Assembly (NCBI GenBank): GCA_039586815.1
Contig: JBDHJR010000009.1
Span: 1 to 64,000 of the forward strand
Direction: 5' to 3'
From: WVYX01 sp039586815
GTDB taxonomy: Bacteria; Gemmatimonadota; Gemmatimonadetes; Gemmatimonadales; GWC2-71-9
DNA length: 64,000 nucleotides
Part shown: positions 1-7,678 of the stretch, piece by piece
How the letters are laid out: the number at the start of each line of letters is the position of its first letter
Position numbering within the stretch: the first letter of the stretch is position 1
The notes under the pieces: generated by a model
Seen by the model: the letters and a program-made list of their open reading frames with translations, nothing else
Told to the model about the DNA's origin: nothing
Database searches by the model: none
Program-made: the position numbers and the translations under genes

Positions 1-192
1 CCCGAGTCCATGAGCGGAACGGTGACGGTGTCGGGCAACAGCATCACGATCACCGACGACTCGTCGCCCGGCGATGCCGCGGTTGGCACATTCACGCTGT
101 CGGGCAATACGCTCACGATTACTGCACAGGACGAGTTCGATTTCGGCGCCGGCGAAGTTCCCGCGACGCTCGTGCTCGTCATGCAGCGGTAG
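1..192 (+). CDS. C-terminal fragment of a beta-rich, lipocalin-like protein
   Basis: The reading frame is open from the first base of the window and ends at a TAG at 190-192, so this is the last 63 residues of a gene that begins outside. The fragment alternates short beta strands with the patterns VTVSGNSITITDD and FTLSGNTLTITAQDEFDFG and ends in LVLVMQR. Such repeated strand-turn units ending in a short hydrophobic strand and Arg are typical of small secreted lipocalin-like proteins. No signal peptide or catalytic residue can be judged from this piece. The gene converges on the symporter gene, with five bases between the two stop codons. Function unknown. Confidence 0.6.
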   Translation, partial: PESMSGTVTVSGNSITITDDSSPGDAAVGTFTLSGNTLTITAQDEFDFGAGEVPATLVLVMQR

Positions 193-197
193 CAGCT

Positions 198-1715
198 CTA
201 GTCGGTACGTGACGTCCCGCGGCGCTTCATGGCCGCGAACAGCTCGTCGGTGTTGTCAGGGGGCTTGGTCAGCCGGCTCACTACGACGGTGACCAGGAGT
301 GCCGCGAAGAAGGCGGGCACGAGCTCGTACATTCGCGCCGCCAGGTAGGGAGTTTTCTCCCAGGCGATCGTTACCAGCGTGCCGGTCACGAGCCCGGCCA
401 TCACACCAGCCCGCGTGGTGCCCCGCCAGAAGAGGGCCAGGATCGAAGTGGGTCCGATTGCCGCCCCCAGGCCGGCCCATGCGAACAGCACCAGCCAGAA
501 CACCAGGTCCTCCGCGAGCACCCCGAAGATCAGCGCGCCCAGCACGAGCAGCATGACCACGATGCGGCTGTACAGCACGAGCCGTTTCTGTGGGATCACA
601 TCGCCACGGTGCAGGATCTTCTCGTAGAAGTCGCGCACTACACTGGACGCGGCGACCAGCAACTGCGAGTCGGCGGTAGAGATGATGGCTGCGAATATCG
701 AGGCCACCACCACCCCGAAGAACACCGGGTGCAGCTGCTGCTGGGCGAGGATGGGATAGAGCTGCTCGGTGTCGCCGTCCGGCAGCATGGCGACGTCGGG
801 GAAGTAGGCGCGGCCCACGAGGCCGATGAACAGCGCTCCCCACGCCATCACCACGTTCCAGATCGTGCCGACGACCGCGGAGAAGCGCAGCTGATCCGGA
901 TCGGCGATCGACATGTAGCGCACGATGATGTGGGGGTTGCCGGGTGAGCCGAGCCCGATGCCGAGGAACCCGATGGCGGCGCCGAACGAGAGGGCGAACG
1001 GGTCCACCAGTGTCGGGTCGAACGCCTGCAGCTCGGTGAGCACGGCGGTGAGCCCGCCGCGGTCGGCAAGTGCGGTGGCCGGCACCAGGACGAGCGCCGC
1101 GATCATGATGCACGCCTGCAGCGTGTCGCTCAGGCTCACGGCCAGGAAGCCGCCCACGCTGGTGTAGACCACGACGATGGCGGCAGTCAGGATCACGCCG
1201 GTCGTGGGGCTCAGTCCGAAGCTCCCCGCGAACGCCTTCCCCCCGCCCACGAACTGGGCCGAGACGTACCCCACCATGAAGATCAGGATGATCACGATGA
1301 GAATGGTGCGCAGCGCGCCGCTGCGGTCGCCGAAGCGCGCCGCGTAGAAGTCGGGCACGGTGACGCAGTCGTACTTCTCGCTGAAGCGCCGCAGCCGGGT
1401 GGCGTAGAACAGGAACAGGAACATCTCGGCCACGATGTATCCCACCACCGCCCAGGTGGCGCTCGCTCCCATGGTGTACGCCATGCCGGTAACGCCCAGC
1501 AGGAGCCAGGCGCTCCTCCCCGACACGACGGCCGACAGTGCAACCACGAAGCGGTGCATCTTGCGGCCGCCCACGAAGAAGTGGCCCACCCCGGTGGACG
1601 AGAACCGGGCGGAGAGCACTCCGATCGCGATGACGATCAAGAGGTAGACGACGAACGAGGCCACGGCGTAGGGATTCGCAGTGATCTCGACGGCCGTGGT
1701 GGTCTCCTGCGTCAC
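198..1715 (-). CDS. Sodium:solute symporter (SSS family, PutP-like)
   Basis: Inner-membrane Na+-coupled importer of about 505 residues, the usual length for the SSS family, with about 13 hydrophobic segments. Visible family marks are SGRSAWLLLGVTGMAYTMG near the N-terminus and NPHIIVRYMSI in the middle, both close to the corresponding PutP proline-permease segments. I place the start at a GTG (1713-1715) because it follows an AGGAG and precedes the first hydrophobic helix; a longer reading frame upstream runs through the small gene in another frame and is low-complexity Arg/His sequence. The start overlaps the stop of a 31-residue membrane peptide. The divergent neighbour is an ornithine-cyclodeaminase-like enzyme, which fits proline or another amino acid as substrate, but the substrate is an inference. 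Confidence 0.85.
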   Translation of the reverse strand: MTQETTTAVEITANPYAVASFVVYLLIVIAIGVLSARFSSTGVGHFFVGGRKMHRFVVALSAVVSGRSAWLLLGVTGMAYTMGASATWAVVGYIVAEMFLFLFYATRLRRFSEKYDCVTVPDFYAARFGDRSGALRTILIVIILIFMVGYVSAQFVGGGKAFAGSFGLSPTTGVILTAAIVVVYTSVGGFLAVSLSDTLQACIMIAALVLVPATALADRGGLTAVLTELQAFDPTLVDPFALSFGAAIGFLGIGLGSPGNPHIIVRYMSIADPDQLRFSAVVGTIWNVVMAWGALFIGLVGRAYFPDVAMLPDGDTEQLYPILAQQQLHPVFFGVVVASIFAAIISTADSQLLVAASSVVRDFYEKILHRGDVIPQKRLVLYSRIVVMLLVLGALIFGVLAEDLVFWLVLFAWAGLGAAIGPTSILALFWRGTTRAGVMAGLVTGTLVTIAWEKTPYLAARMYELVPAFFAALLVTVVVSRLTKPPDNTDELFAAMKRRGTSRTD

Positions 1716-1807
1716 CTCTCCCGCTCCTTGGTGAGGCGCGCCAGCACGATGACGGTGAGGATGATGGCGGCCGGGAGGGCGAACATGATGAGGTAGAAGC
1801 CGGTCAT
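1712..1807 (-). CDS. 31-residue single-TM peptide coupled to the symporter
   Basis: An ATG at 1805-1807 opens a 31-codon frame: a short N-terminus, one hydrophobic helix (about residues 4-23, FYLIMFALPAAIILTVIVL) and a charged tail ending KERER. Its TGA overlaps the GTG of the symporter gene, so translation is probably coupled. The ribosome site is weak (GGATCACC before ATG). Small one-helix or two-helix partners encoded directly beside SSS symporters are known in other bacteria, for example YjcH with ActP, so an accessory subunit is the likely role. The composition (positively charged C-terminal end, uninterrupted hydrophobic core) argues against a chance frame. Confidence 0.65.
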   Translation of the reverse strand: MTGFYLIMFALPAAIILTVIVLARLTKERER

Positions 1808-1891
1808 GGTGATCCGATCGGTGCGCGTTGCGGCGGCCGTGGCGCGTGGGAATGTTATGCAGTCGGTCACGCGACGCCAACCGGAGCCGCC

Positions 1892-2875
1892 ATGCCCACG
1901 ATTCGAGTTATCTCTGCAGATGACGTACGCGCCGCCCTTCCGATGCGCGATGCCGTCGATGCGATGCGCGACGCCTTTGGCCAGCTCTCGGCCGGCACGG
2001 CCGAGGTCCCGGTGCGGTCGAGCGTGTCGCTGCCCGGCAGCGAGGCCGTCACCCTGGTGATGCCCGGGCGGTGCGACGTGCCGTACGGACTTGGGGGGAA
2101 GCTGGTCTCGGTGTTCCCACACAACGCCGCCGCAGGCTTGCCGGTGGTGAACGCGGTGGTATTGCTGCTGGACCCACAGACCGGTCAGGTGGCTGCCCTG
2201 CTCGAGGGTGGAGCGCTCACAGCGATCCGCACCGGCGCGGCGAGCGGGCTGGCGACGCAGCTGCTGGCCCGGCCCGATGCGAGCAGGGTCGCGGTCATCG
2301 GCGCCGGCGTGCAGGCCCGCACCCAGCTCGAGGCGGTGTGCTGTGTGCGGCAGATCGAATCGGTGGCGGTGTACGCGCTGGCCGGTGCAGACGAGTTCGC
2401 GCGGGAGATGGCCGGTCGGGGCGACGTGCCCGTTACGGTTCGGGTGACCGGCTCGGCGCGGGAGGCGGCACTGGAGGCGGACATCATCTGCACCGCCACG
2501 TCATCCTCGGAGCCGGTCCTGCGGGTCGCGGACGTCGCACCCGGCACCCACGTCAACGCGATCGGCGCGTTCACGCCCGAGATGCAGGAGATCGATCCCG
2601 CGCTGGTGAGCGCGGCCCGCGTGGTCGTGGATCAGCGAGAGGCGTGCATGGCGGAGGCGGGAGAGGTCATCGCCGCAGTGGAGCAGGGCTTGATGCGGGA
2701 AGCAGCGCTGGTCGAGTTAGGCGAGATCGTGAACGGAGATGCCGTGGGCCGGCAGCGCGACGATCAGATCACGTTGTTCAAGTCGGTGGGCGTAGCGGTG
2801 CAGGATCTGTGCGCGGGTGCCAAGGCGCTGGAGGGAGCGGCCCGGGCGAGCCTCGGTTCGGTAATTGAGCTGTGA
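1892..2875 (+). CDS. Ornithine cyclodeaminase / mu-crystallin family protein
   Basis: Cytoplasmic NAD(P)-dependent enzyme of 327 residues. The family acts on ornithine (to proline), on alanine, or reduces cyclic imines such as pyrroline-2-carboxylate. Visible marks: the substrate-binding segment YGLGGKLVSVF with Lys70, the family segment GGALTAIRTGAASG with Arg113, and the Rossmann turn VIGAGVQART at about residues 135-143. The start is supported by GGAGCC just upstream and full family length. It is divergent from the symporter operon across 84 bases, so the two may share a control region and serve the same amino-acid pathway. The exact substrate cannot be read from the sequence. It converges on the kinase gene with only four bases between stops. 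Confidence 0.85.
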   Translation: MPTIRVISADDVRAALPMRDAVDAMRDAFGQLSAGTAEVPVRSSVSLPGSEAVTLVMPGRCDVPYGLGGKLVSVFPHNAAAGLPVVNAVVLLLDPQTGQVAALLEGGALTAIRTGAASGLATQLLARPDASRVAVIGAGVQARTQLEAVCCVRQIESVAVYALAGADEFAREMAGRGDVPVTVRVTGSAREAALEADIICTATSSSEPVLRVADVAPGTHVNAIGAFTPEMQEIDPALVSAARVVVDQREACMAEAGEVIAAVEQGLMREAALVELGEIVNGDAVGRQRDDQITLFKSVGVAVQDLCAGAKALEGAARASLGSVIEL

Positions 2876-2879
2876 TGTA

Positions 2880-5477
2880 CTACGGCTTGGGCTGCATCAA
2901 CTCGATGTACGGCGTGTAGTCATACAGGCTCTCGAGGTCGAAGTCCTGGTGGACGAGCCAGCTTCCCAGGGGCCATCCCTTACCGAAGGCCAGGCGCACG
3001 AGACCCACGGCCCTCTCCCGCTCTCCCAGCACCGCCGCGATAGTGGCGCTGCGGTACGTGTGCTCACCCAGACGATAGTCGTCGGCCAGGCTAGCGAGCC
3101 ATGCTTGGGTCTCCTCCGCGGTGGTGGTGTCGCCCCGGCGCGCGGCTACAAGGCCGATCCGCGTCTGGTACTCGATGCGCTCGGGATACTCGGCCGTCAG
3201 CGCAGCATACTGCTCGTTTGCTTCGTCCCATCGCTCGAGTGCGTACAGCACGCGAGCGTGGTATTCTCGGCCTCTCTGTGACAGCGAGTCACCGGGCAGT
3301 CCCTCGTACGAGTCGAGGGCGCGATCGAACATTTCTTCGGCCTCGACGGCGTATCCGTGGGCGCGCAGTTCCATCGCCGCTAAGGCAGTGAGTTCCGCGA
3401 CGAGTTCGTCGGAGGCATCCACCGAGCTGCGCTGGGCCTCCGCCAGCAGAGCGGCGACCGCCTCGGTCCGTCCGCGGGCCGCCTCGGCCTGTACCTCGAG
3501 AACGAGCGCGCGCGGCTCGTCAGGTAGGACGCGGCGGGCGCGCCGTGCCACGCGCAGCTCGCGGCGGTGATCACCCTCCAGGTGATAGCTGCCGGCGAGG
3601 ATCCGCCAGTACGAGAGCCAGTCGCGCATCGGACCGCGGGTGGGGTCGAGGCTCTCCAGCACCTCACGCGCCTCGCGCAGCCGATTGGCCTCGAACAGCG
3701 TAAGGCCCAGGTTGTACACCGCCTTGGACCCTGGGGCGATCTCCGCTACCTGTCTGATGGCGCGCAGCGTGGCCTCCCGATCACCGTCGTAGAACGCGAT
3801 GCGGTAGTCCAGGAAGTTCCGTTCGTACGCCGACAGTCGGTCCCGCATCGGCGCGGCGATCTGGAGAACTGAATCGGCCTCCCGCCTTGCTAAGCTGTTG
3901 TTGTAGCTCAGCGCCTGGTATAGCAGTGACCGGGCAAACGTCGAGTCGAGCGCATACCCCCTGGCGAAGTACGATGCGGCCTCCCTCCACTCGGCGGCTG
4001 TTGTTGCCCGAACGTACTGCTCCATGCCGTCGTTGAAGGCGCGGTATGCCTCGAAGCTGGGCGGGCGGGTAGCCGCTCCCAGAGAGGGCGCCAGCCGCTC
4101 GTCGAACGTCACGGCCAGCAGCCCCGCGATCTGGTCGATGACCGTATCGATCGCACCGACGGGATCCCCCATAGGACCATTGACCGGCTGAACAGATCCG
4201 AGGGACCTGCGGTGCTCCGCGTCGGTGACCTGACCCTGTATCAGAACGATGTCGGACACCAGGTAGTAGGAGCCCGTCACGACAATCGCGGCTCCGGTCT
4301 CTTCGGCGAGAGCTCGCACGTAGTTGCGCACTCTCCCCTCGTCGAGCTCCAGTAGCGCAAACTGCGAGGCGTCCCGCGCGTCCGGTGAGGGCACCACCTC
4401 TATGTTCTCGCCGCCCATCAGACCCTCGGTGATCCTGTCCGCGGCGATCGCACCGAACGTCGCGAGATCCGGATCCGAGGTCTGGTCCACGAATGTCCCC
4501 ACGACGACTCGGTTCGGCTGAAGCCGCACACCGGGACCACGTATCAGCTGCACCGTCACCGCGAGGGCCACGATCACCGCCAGTGATGTCAGCGCGTAGA
4601 GTCTGCGTCGCTGCCGCACTGCCCGGTATTGAGCCGATCTGCGCATGCCACTCGCCAGCGCCTGCTGGAACTGCTGCGCCGTGCTGTGCCGGTCGGCTGG
4701 GACCCTGGCCAGCGCCTTGCTGATCGCCTGCTCGACTTCCTCGGGCACCGTCTCGCGCACCGCCCGCAAGTAGGGCAGCGGCTCGGCGGCCTTCCTTGCC
4801 AGCACGGCCTGCGCGGTTGGTCCGGTGTACGGCGGGTCGCCGGCGAGCATCTCCCACACGCAGCAGCCCAGCGAGTAGACGTCGCTGCGCGTATCCAGGT
4901 CCCCCTCGCCCGCCCCTTGCTCCGGGCTCATGTACAGCGGCGTTCCGACGGCGACGCCGGCTTCGGTCATGCCGTCCCCACCGGCAGCGCTCACTGCCCG
5001 GGCGATCCCGAAGTCGCTGATGACGGCGTGCCCCTCCTCGAACAGGACGTTCTCGGGCTTGATGTCCCGGTGCACGATGCCGCGGCTGTGAGCGTATCCC
5101 AGTGCGTCGCACAGCTCGCGCGTGATCTCCCAGACGTCCTCCAGCGGGAGCTGCTTCTCTCGATGCAGGCGCTGACGCAGTGTCTCGCCCTGCACGTAGG
5201 GCATCACGTAGTACAGCAGCCCGTCGGCATCGCCCGAGTCGTGCAGTGGCAGGATGTTCGGGTGTGTGAGGTTGGCTGCGATCTCTATCTCGCCCAGGAA
5301 GCGCTCGGCCCCGAGGCCCTCTGCGATCTCGGGCCGCAGCACCTTGAGAGCGACCTGCCGCCGGTTCCTGAGGTCACGTGCCAGGTAGACGGTGGCCCAA
5401 CCGCCGTGACCGATCTCGCGCTCGACGACGTAGCGACCCTCGAGGGCCTGATTGAGGTAGTCGATGAGTTCGGGCAG
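2880..5477 (-). CDS. Membrane Ser/Thr protein kinase with TolB-like and TPR extracytoplasmic region
   Basis: Eukaryote-like kinase of about 865 residues. With a start at the CTG of 5475-5477 the order is: P-loop IGHGGWATV (22-30), Lys45 in VALKV, HRDIKPEN (136-143), DFG (155-157), a positively charged segment, one membrane helix (about 294-311), a TolB/FlgO-like domain beginning VVVGTFVDQTSDPDLATFG, and many TPR helices to the end. No ATG, GTG or TTG lies in frame between the upstream kinase's stop (5565-5567) and the ATP loop; the first GTG (5340-5342) is past Lys45 and would remove the nucleotide-binding loop. The CTG has a GGAG nine bases before it and lies where related kinases begin (LPELIDYLNQALEGRYVVE). 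Alternatives are a sequence error, a lost start, or read-through from the upstream kinase. Confidence 0.8.
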   Translation of the reverse strand: MPELIDYLNQALEGRYVVEREIGHGGWATVYLARDLRNRRQVALKVLRPEIAEGLGAERFLGEIEIAANLTHPNILPLHDSGDADGLLYYVMPYVQGETLRQRLHREKQLPLEDVWEITRELCDALGYAHSRGIVHRDIKPENVLFEEGHAVISDFGIARAVSAAGGDGMTEAGVAVGTPLYMSPEQGAGEGDLDTRSDVYSLGCCVWEMLAGDPPYTGPTAQAVLARKAAEPLPYLRAVRETVPEEVEQAISKALARVPADRHSTAQQFQQALASGMRRSAQYRAVRQRRRLYALTSLAVIVALAVTVQLIRGPGVRLQPNRVVVGTFVDQTSDPDLATFGAIAADRITEGLMGGENIEVVPSPDARDASQFALLELDEGRVRNYVRALAEETGAAIVVTGSYYLVSDIVLIQGQVTDAEHRRSLGSVQPVNGPMGDPVGAIDTVIDQIAGLLAVTFDERLAPSLGAATRPPSFEAYRAFNDGMEQYVRATTAAEWREAASYFARGYALDSTFARSLLYQALSYNNSLARREADSVLQIAAPMRDRLSAYERNFLDYRIAFYDGDREATLRAIRQVAEIAPGSKAVYNLGLTLFEANRLREAREVLESLDPTRGPMRDWLSYWRILAGSYHLEGDHRRELRVARRARRVLPDEPRALVLEVQAEAARGRTEAVAALLAEAQRSSVDASDELVAELTALAAMELRAHGYAVEAEEMFDRALDSYEGLPGDSLSQRGREYHARVLYALERWDEANEQYAALTAEYPERIEYQTRIGLVAARRGDTTTAEETQAWLASLADDYRLGEHTYRSATIAAVLGERERAVGLVRLAFGKGWPLGSWLVHQDFDLESLYDYTPYIELMQPKP

Positions 5478-5564
5478 CGTACGCGGCTCCGAGATGAGGT
5501 GGGGGAGAGGCTTACAATAGGACGCCCGGGGCAGGGGCGCTAGGAGAGAGCGGGAGGCTGGGGC

Positions 5565-6398
5565 CTAGCCGCCCCCGAGCGCAGCGGCAAATTCCCCGGC
5601 ACTTGTCTGACGCTCGTCCGGGTCCTTCTGCAGCGCCGTCTGGATTGCGTCCTCCACGTGCTCCGGCAGGTCCGGCCGGACCACCCGGATGTGCGGTGGG
5701 CGCTCCTTCACCTGCTTGGCCATGATCGCTTGGGCGGTGCGTCCCGTGAACGGCGTTTCCCCGGCGAGCATCTCGAACACCACGCAGGCCAGCGAGTAGA
5801 TGTCGGTGCGCAGGTCCAGCACGGCCTTGCCGCGCGCCTGCTCGGAGCTCATGTAGGCGGGAGTGCCCACCACGAGGCCGCTGGTGGAGAGGCTCTCGCC
5901 ACCCGCACGCACTAGGGCGCGCGCCACGCCGAAGTCGCATATCACCGCGCGACCCTCGTGGAACATGATGTTCTCGGGCTTGATGTCACGGTGAATGACG
6001 TCCTTGGAGTGAGCGAAGTCGAGTCCCTGCGCCACCTGGCGTGTGAAGTCGAGGGTCTGGTCGAACCGGAGGCGTCGCTCCCGGTCAATCCGCGGTCGCA
6101 GTGAGCCCGCTACTGCAAACGGCATCACGTAGTACACCAGGGAACCTGCAATACCGGAGGACTCGAGCGGCAGGATGTTGCGGTGCTGCAACTCGGTCAG
6201 AATCTCGATCTCCCGCCGGAAGCGGTCGCCCACGATCGTGGCGGCGAACTCCGGGCGCAGCACCTTGATGGCCATCGGCCTGCCGCTCCCCGTCTCGTGA
6301 CCGTAGAAGACCGTTGCCATCCCACCCTTACCGATGGGCCGGTCGATCTCGTACTTGCCGGCGAGGGCGTCCTGCACGTACTCGAGCTTCACCGCCAC
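5565..6398 (-). CDS. Stand-alone Ser/Thr protein kinase
   Basis: Soluble Hanks-type kinase of 277 residues that consists of the catalytic domain alone. Visible: P-loop GKGGMATV (23-30), Lys45 in AIKV, HRDIKPEN (136-143), DFG (155-157), activation segment ending GTPAYMSSEQ, and a C-lobe ending EFAAALGGG. The spacing of these motifs is the same as in the following kinase, so the two are tandem paralogues. There is no membrane helix or sensor domain. The stop codon is in frame with the downstream kinase gene, 87 bases before that gene's probable start. Substrates are unknown; the partner kinase is the obvious candidate for cross-phosphorylation. Start ATG at 6398 is preceded by GGAGGTGATCC. Confidence 0.9.
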   Translation of the reverse strand: MAVKLEYVQDALAGKYEIDRPIGKGGMATVFYGHETGSGRPMAIKVLRPEFAATIVGDRFRREIEILTELQHRNILPLESSGIAGSLVYYVMPFAVAGSLRPRIDRERRLRFDQTLDFTRQVAQGLDFAHSKDVIHRDIKPENIMFHEGRAVICDFGVARALVRAGGESLSTSGLVVGTPAYMSSEQARGKAVLDLRTDIYSLACVVFEMLAGETPFTGRTAQAIMAKQVKERPPHIRVVRPDLPEHVEDAIQTALQKDPDERQTSAGEFAAALGGG

Positions 6399-6460
6399 TG
6401 AGGATCACCTCCGCTGCTCAAGGTCCCCACGATAGCGATCCCGCTTCGACTGGGCCAGGG

Positions 6461-7678
6461 TCAGAGCCGCGCGGTCTCCTCCAGCTCCTTCCTGGAGGTC
6501 TCGGGGAGCAGCACCAGGAGCAGGATCAGCGCCGCAACCACGGACACCGCCGTGAGCGACACGGCGTTCCCCCAGCCCATGTGACCCGCTGCCCAGCCCA
6601 CGACCCCTGGCGCGATGACGTACCCGATTCTGCCCAGGAGGTTGTTGGACCAGGCGAAGGCATCGGCCCGCATCTCCGTGGGGAACAGTTCGGTGGTATA
6701 CGTGTTCAGCAGCGCCAGCAACGCGATGGCCGCGAAGATTGCCGCGGAGAGGCAGAAGGTCAGGGCCCAGAACCCGTGGAGCTGATACGCGAGCACCACG
6801 AACACCGCGCACACGGTGTAGATGAACGCCGCCCCCCTGCGGCGTCCCCAGGTGTCCAACAGCTTGCCGACGAAGAAGACGAAGGGCAAAGCCCCGATCG
6901 AGGCGATGGCCACCGCCTTGCCCACCTCCACATCGGTGAAACCCCGCTGCCCGACCGCGAATTCCTTCCAGAACAGCACGGCTGTGTTGGTGCAGATGTA
7001 AGTGAGTCCCCAGATGAGGGCCATCTGAAGGACGCGCGTGCGGTACGGGCTGCGCATGATGGCGAGGAGGGAGTGCCTCGTCTCCTTGCGAGCCGCGGCG
7101 TACTCGGCGAACCGCTCGGTCTCCTTGAGGCCGCGGCGCGCGTACGCCAGGAGGAGCAGTGGCAGGACGCCCACGAAGTACACCATGCGCCAGCCGGGAG
7201 ACGTCTGCAGCAGGAATGGTGCGATGGCCGCACACGTGATCGAGCCCAGCGAGTTACAGGCCTGGATGACCCCGATGACGAAGCCGCGCCTCTCGGCGGG
7301 GTACTCCTCGGCGGCGATCACCATGCAGAGCGCCCACTCGGCGATGAGAAATATCCGGGCCACGAACTGGTACAGGGCGAAGTCGTAGGGCGTGCGGGAC
7401 AGTCCCGTGAGACCGGTGAAGGCGGCGTAGCCCAGAATGGTTATCGCCAGCACCCGGCGGCGCCCCCAGCGATCCGCCAACCGCACGAGTACGAAGGCCA
7501 CCACCGTGCCGAGGCTGATTACGGATCCGAGCAGACCACCCTGGGCCTCCGACAGCGCCATGTCTGCCCGCAGGTTGGGCAGGATCTGGCTCAGCGCCAT
7601 GAAGTCGTAGCCTTCGAAGAAGGTCGCGACGCTGAGGAAGACGAACAGTCGCTTCTGGTAGCCCGTGAGCTGGCTCAA
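6461..7678 (-). CDS. MFS transporter
   Basis: Inner-membrane major-facilitator protein of 405 residues with 12 hydrophobic segments. The loop between helices 2 and 3 has the family motif LADRWGRRR, and the N-terminus SVATFFEGYDFMALSQILPNL resembles the metabolite:H+ symporter branch (EGYDxxAL type) that carries organic acids or sugars. A similar loop (GKLLDTWGRRRG) recurs in the second half. Translation starts at a TTG (7676-7678) that overlaps the TGA of the upstream M28 peptidase as TTGA, so the two genes are coupled. Uptake of peptide breakdown products would be consistent with that partner, but substrate is not visible. The gene ends 62 bases before the kinase gene on the same strand. Confidence 0.85.
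   Translation of the reverse strand: MSQLTGYQKRLFVFLSVATFFEGYDFMALSQILPNLRADMALSEAQGGLLGSVISLGTVVAFVLVRLADRWGRRRVLAITILGYAAFTGLTGLSRTPYDFALYQFVARIFLIAEWALCMVIAAEEYPAERRGFVIGVIQACNSLGSITCAAIAPFLLQTSPGWRMVYFVGVLPLLLLAYARRGLKETERFAEYAAARKETRHSLLAIMRSPYRTRVLQMALIWGLTYICTNTAVLFWKEFAVGQRGFTDVEVGKAVAIASIGALPFVFFVGKLLDTWGRRRGAAFIYTVCAVFVVLAYQLHGFWALTFCLSAAIFAAIALLALLNTYTTELFPTEMRADAFAWSNNLLGRIGYVIAPGVVGWAAGHMGWGNAVSLTAVSVVAALILLLVLLPETSRKELEETARL

Noticed and set aside
5565..5567. Pyrrolysine or selenocysteine-type recoding of the TAG between the kinases
   Set aside because: TAG is not a selenocysteine codon, there is no sign of pyrrolysine genes here, and kinase 1 ends naturally after its C-lobe. 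A rare start codon is simpler.
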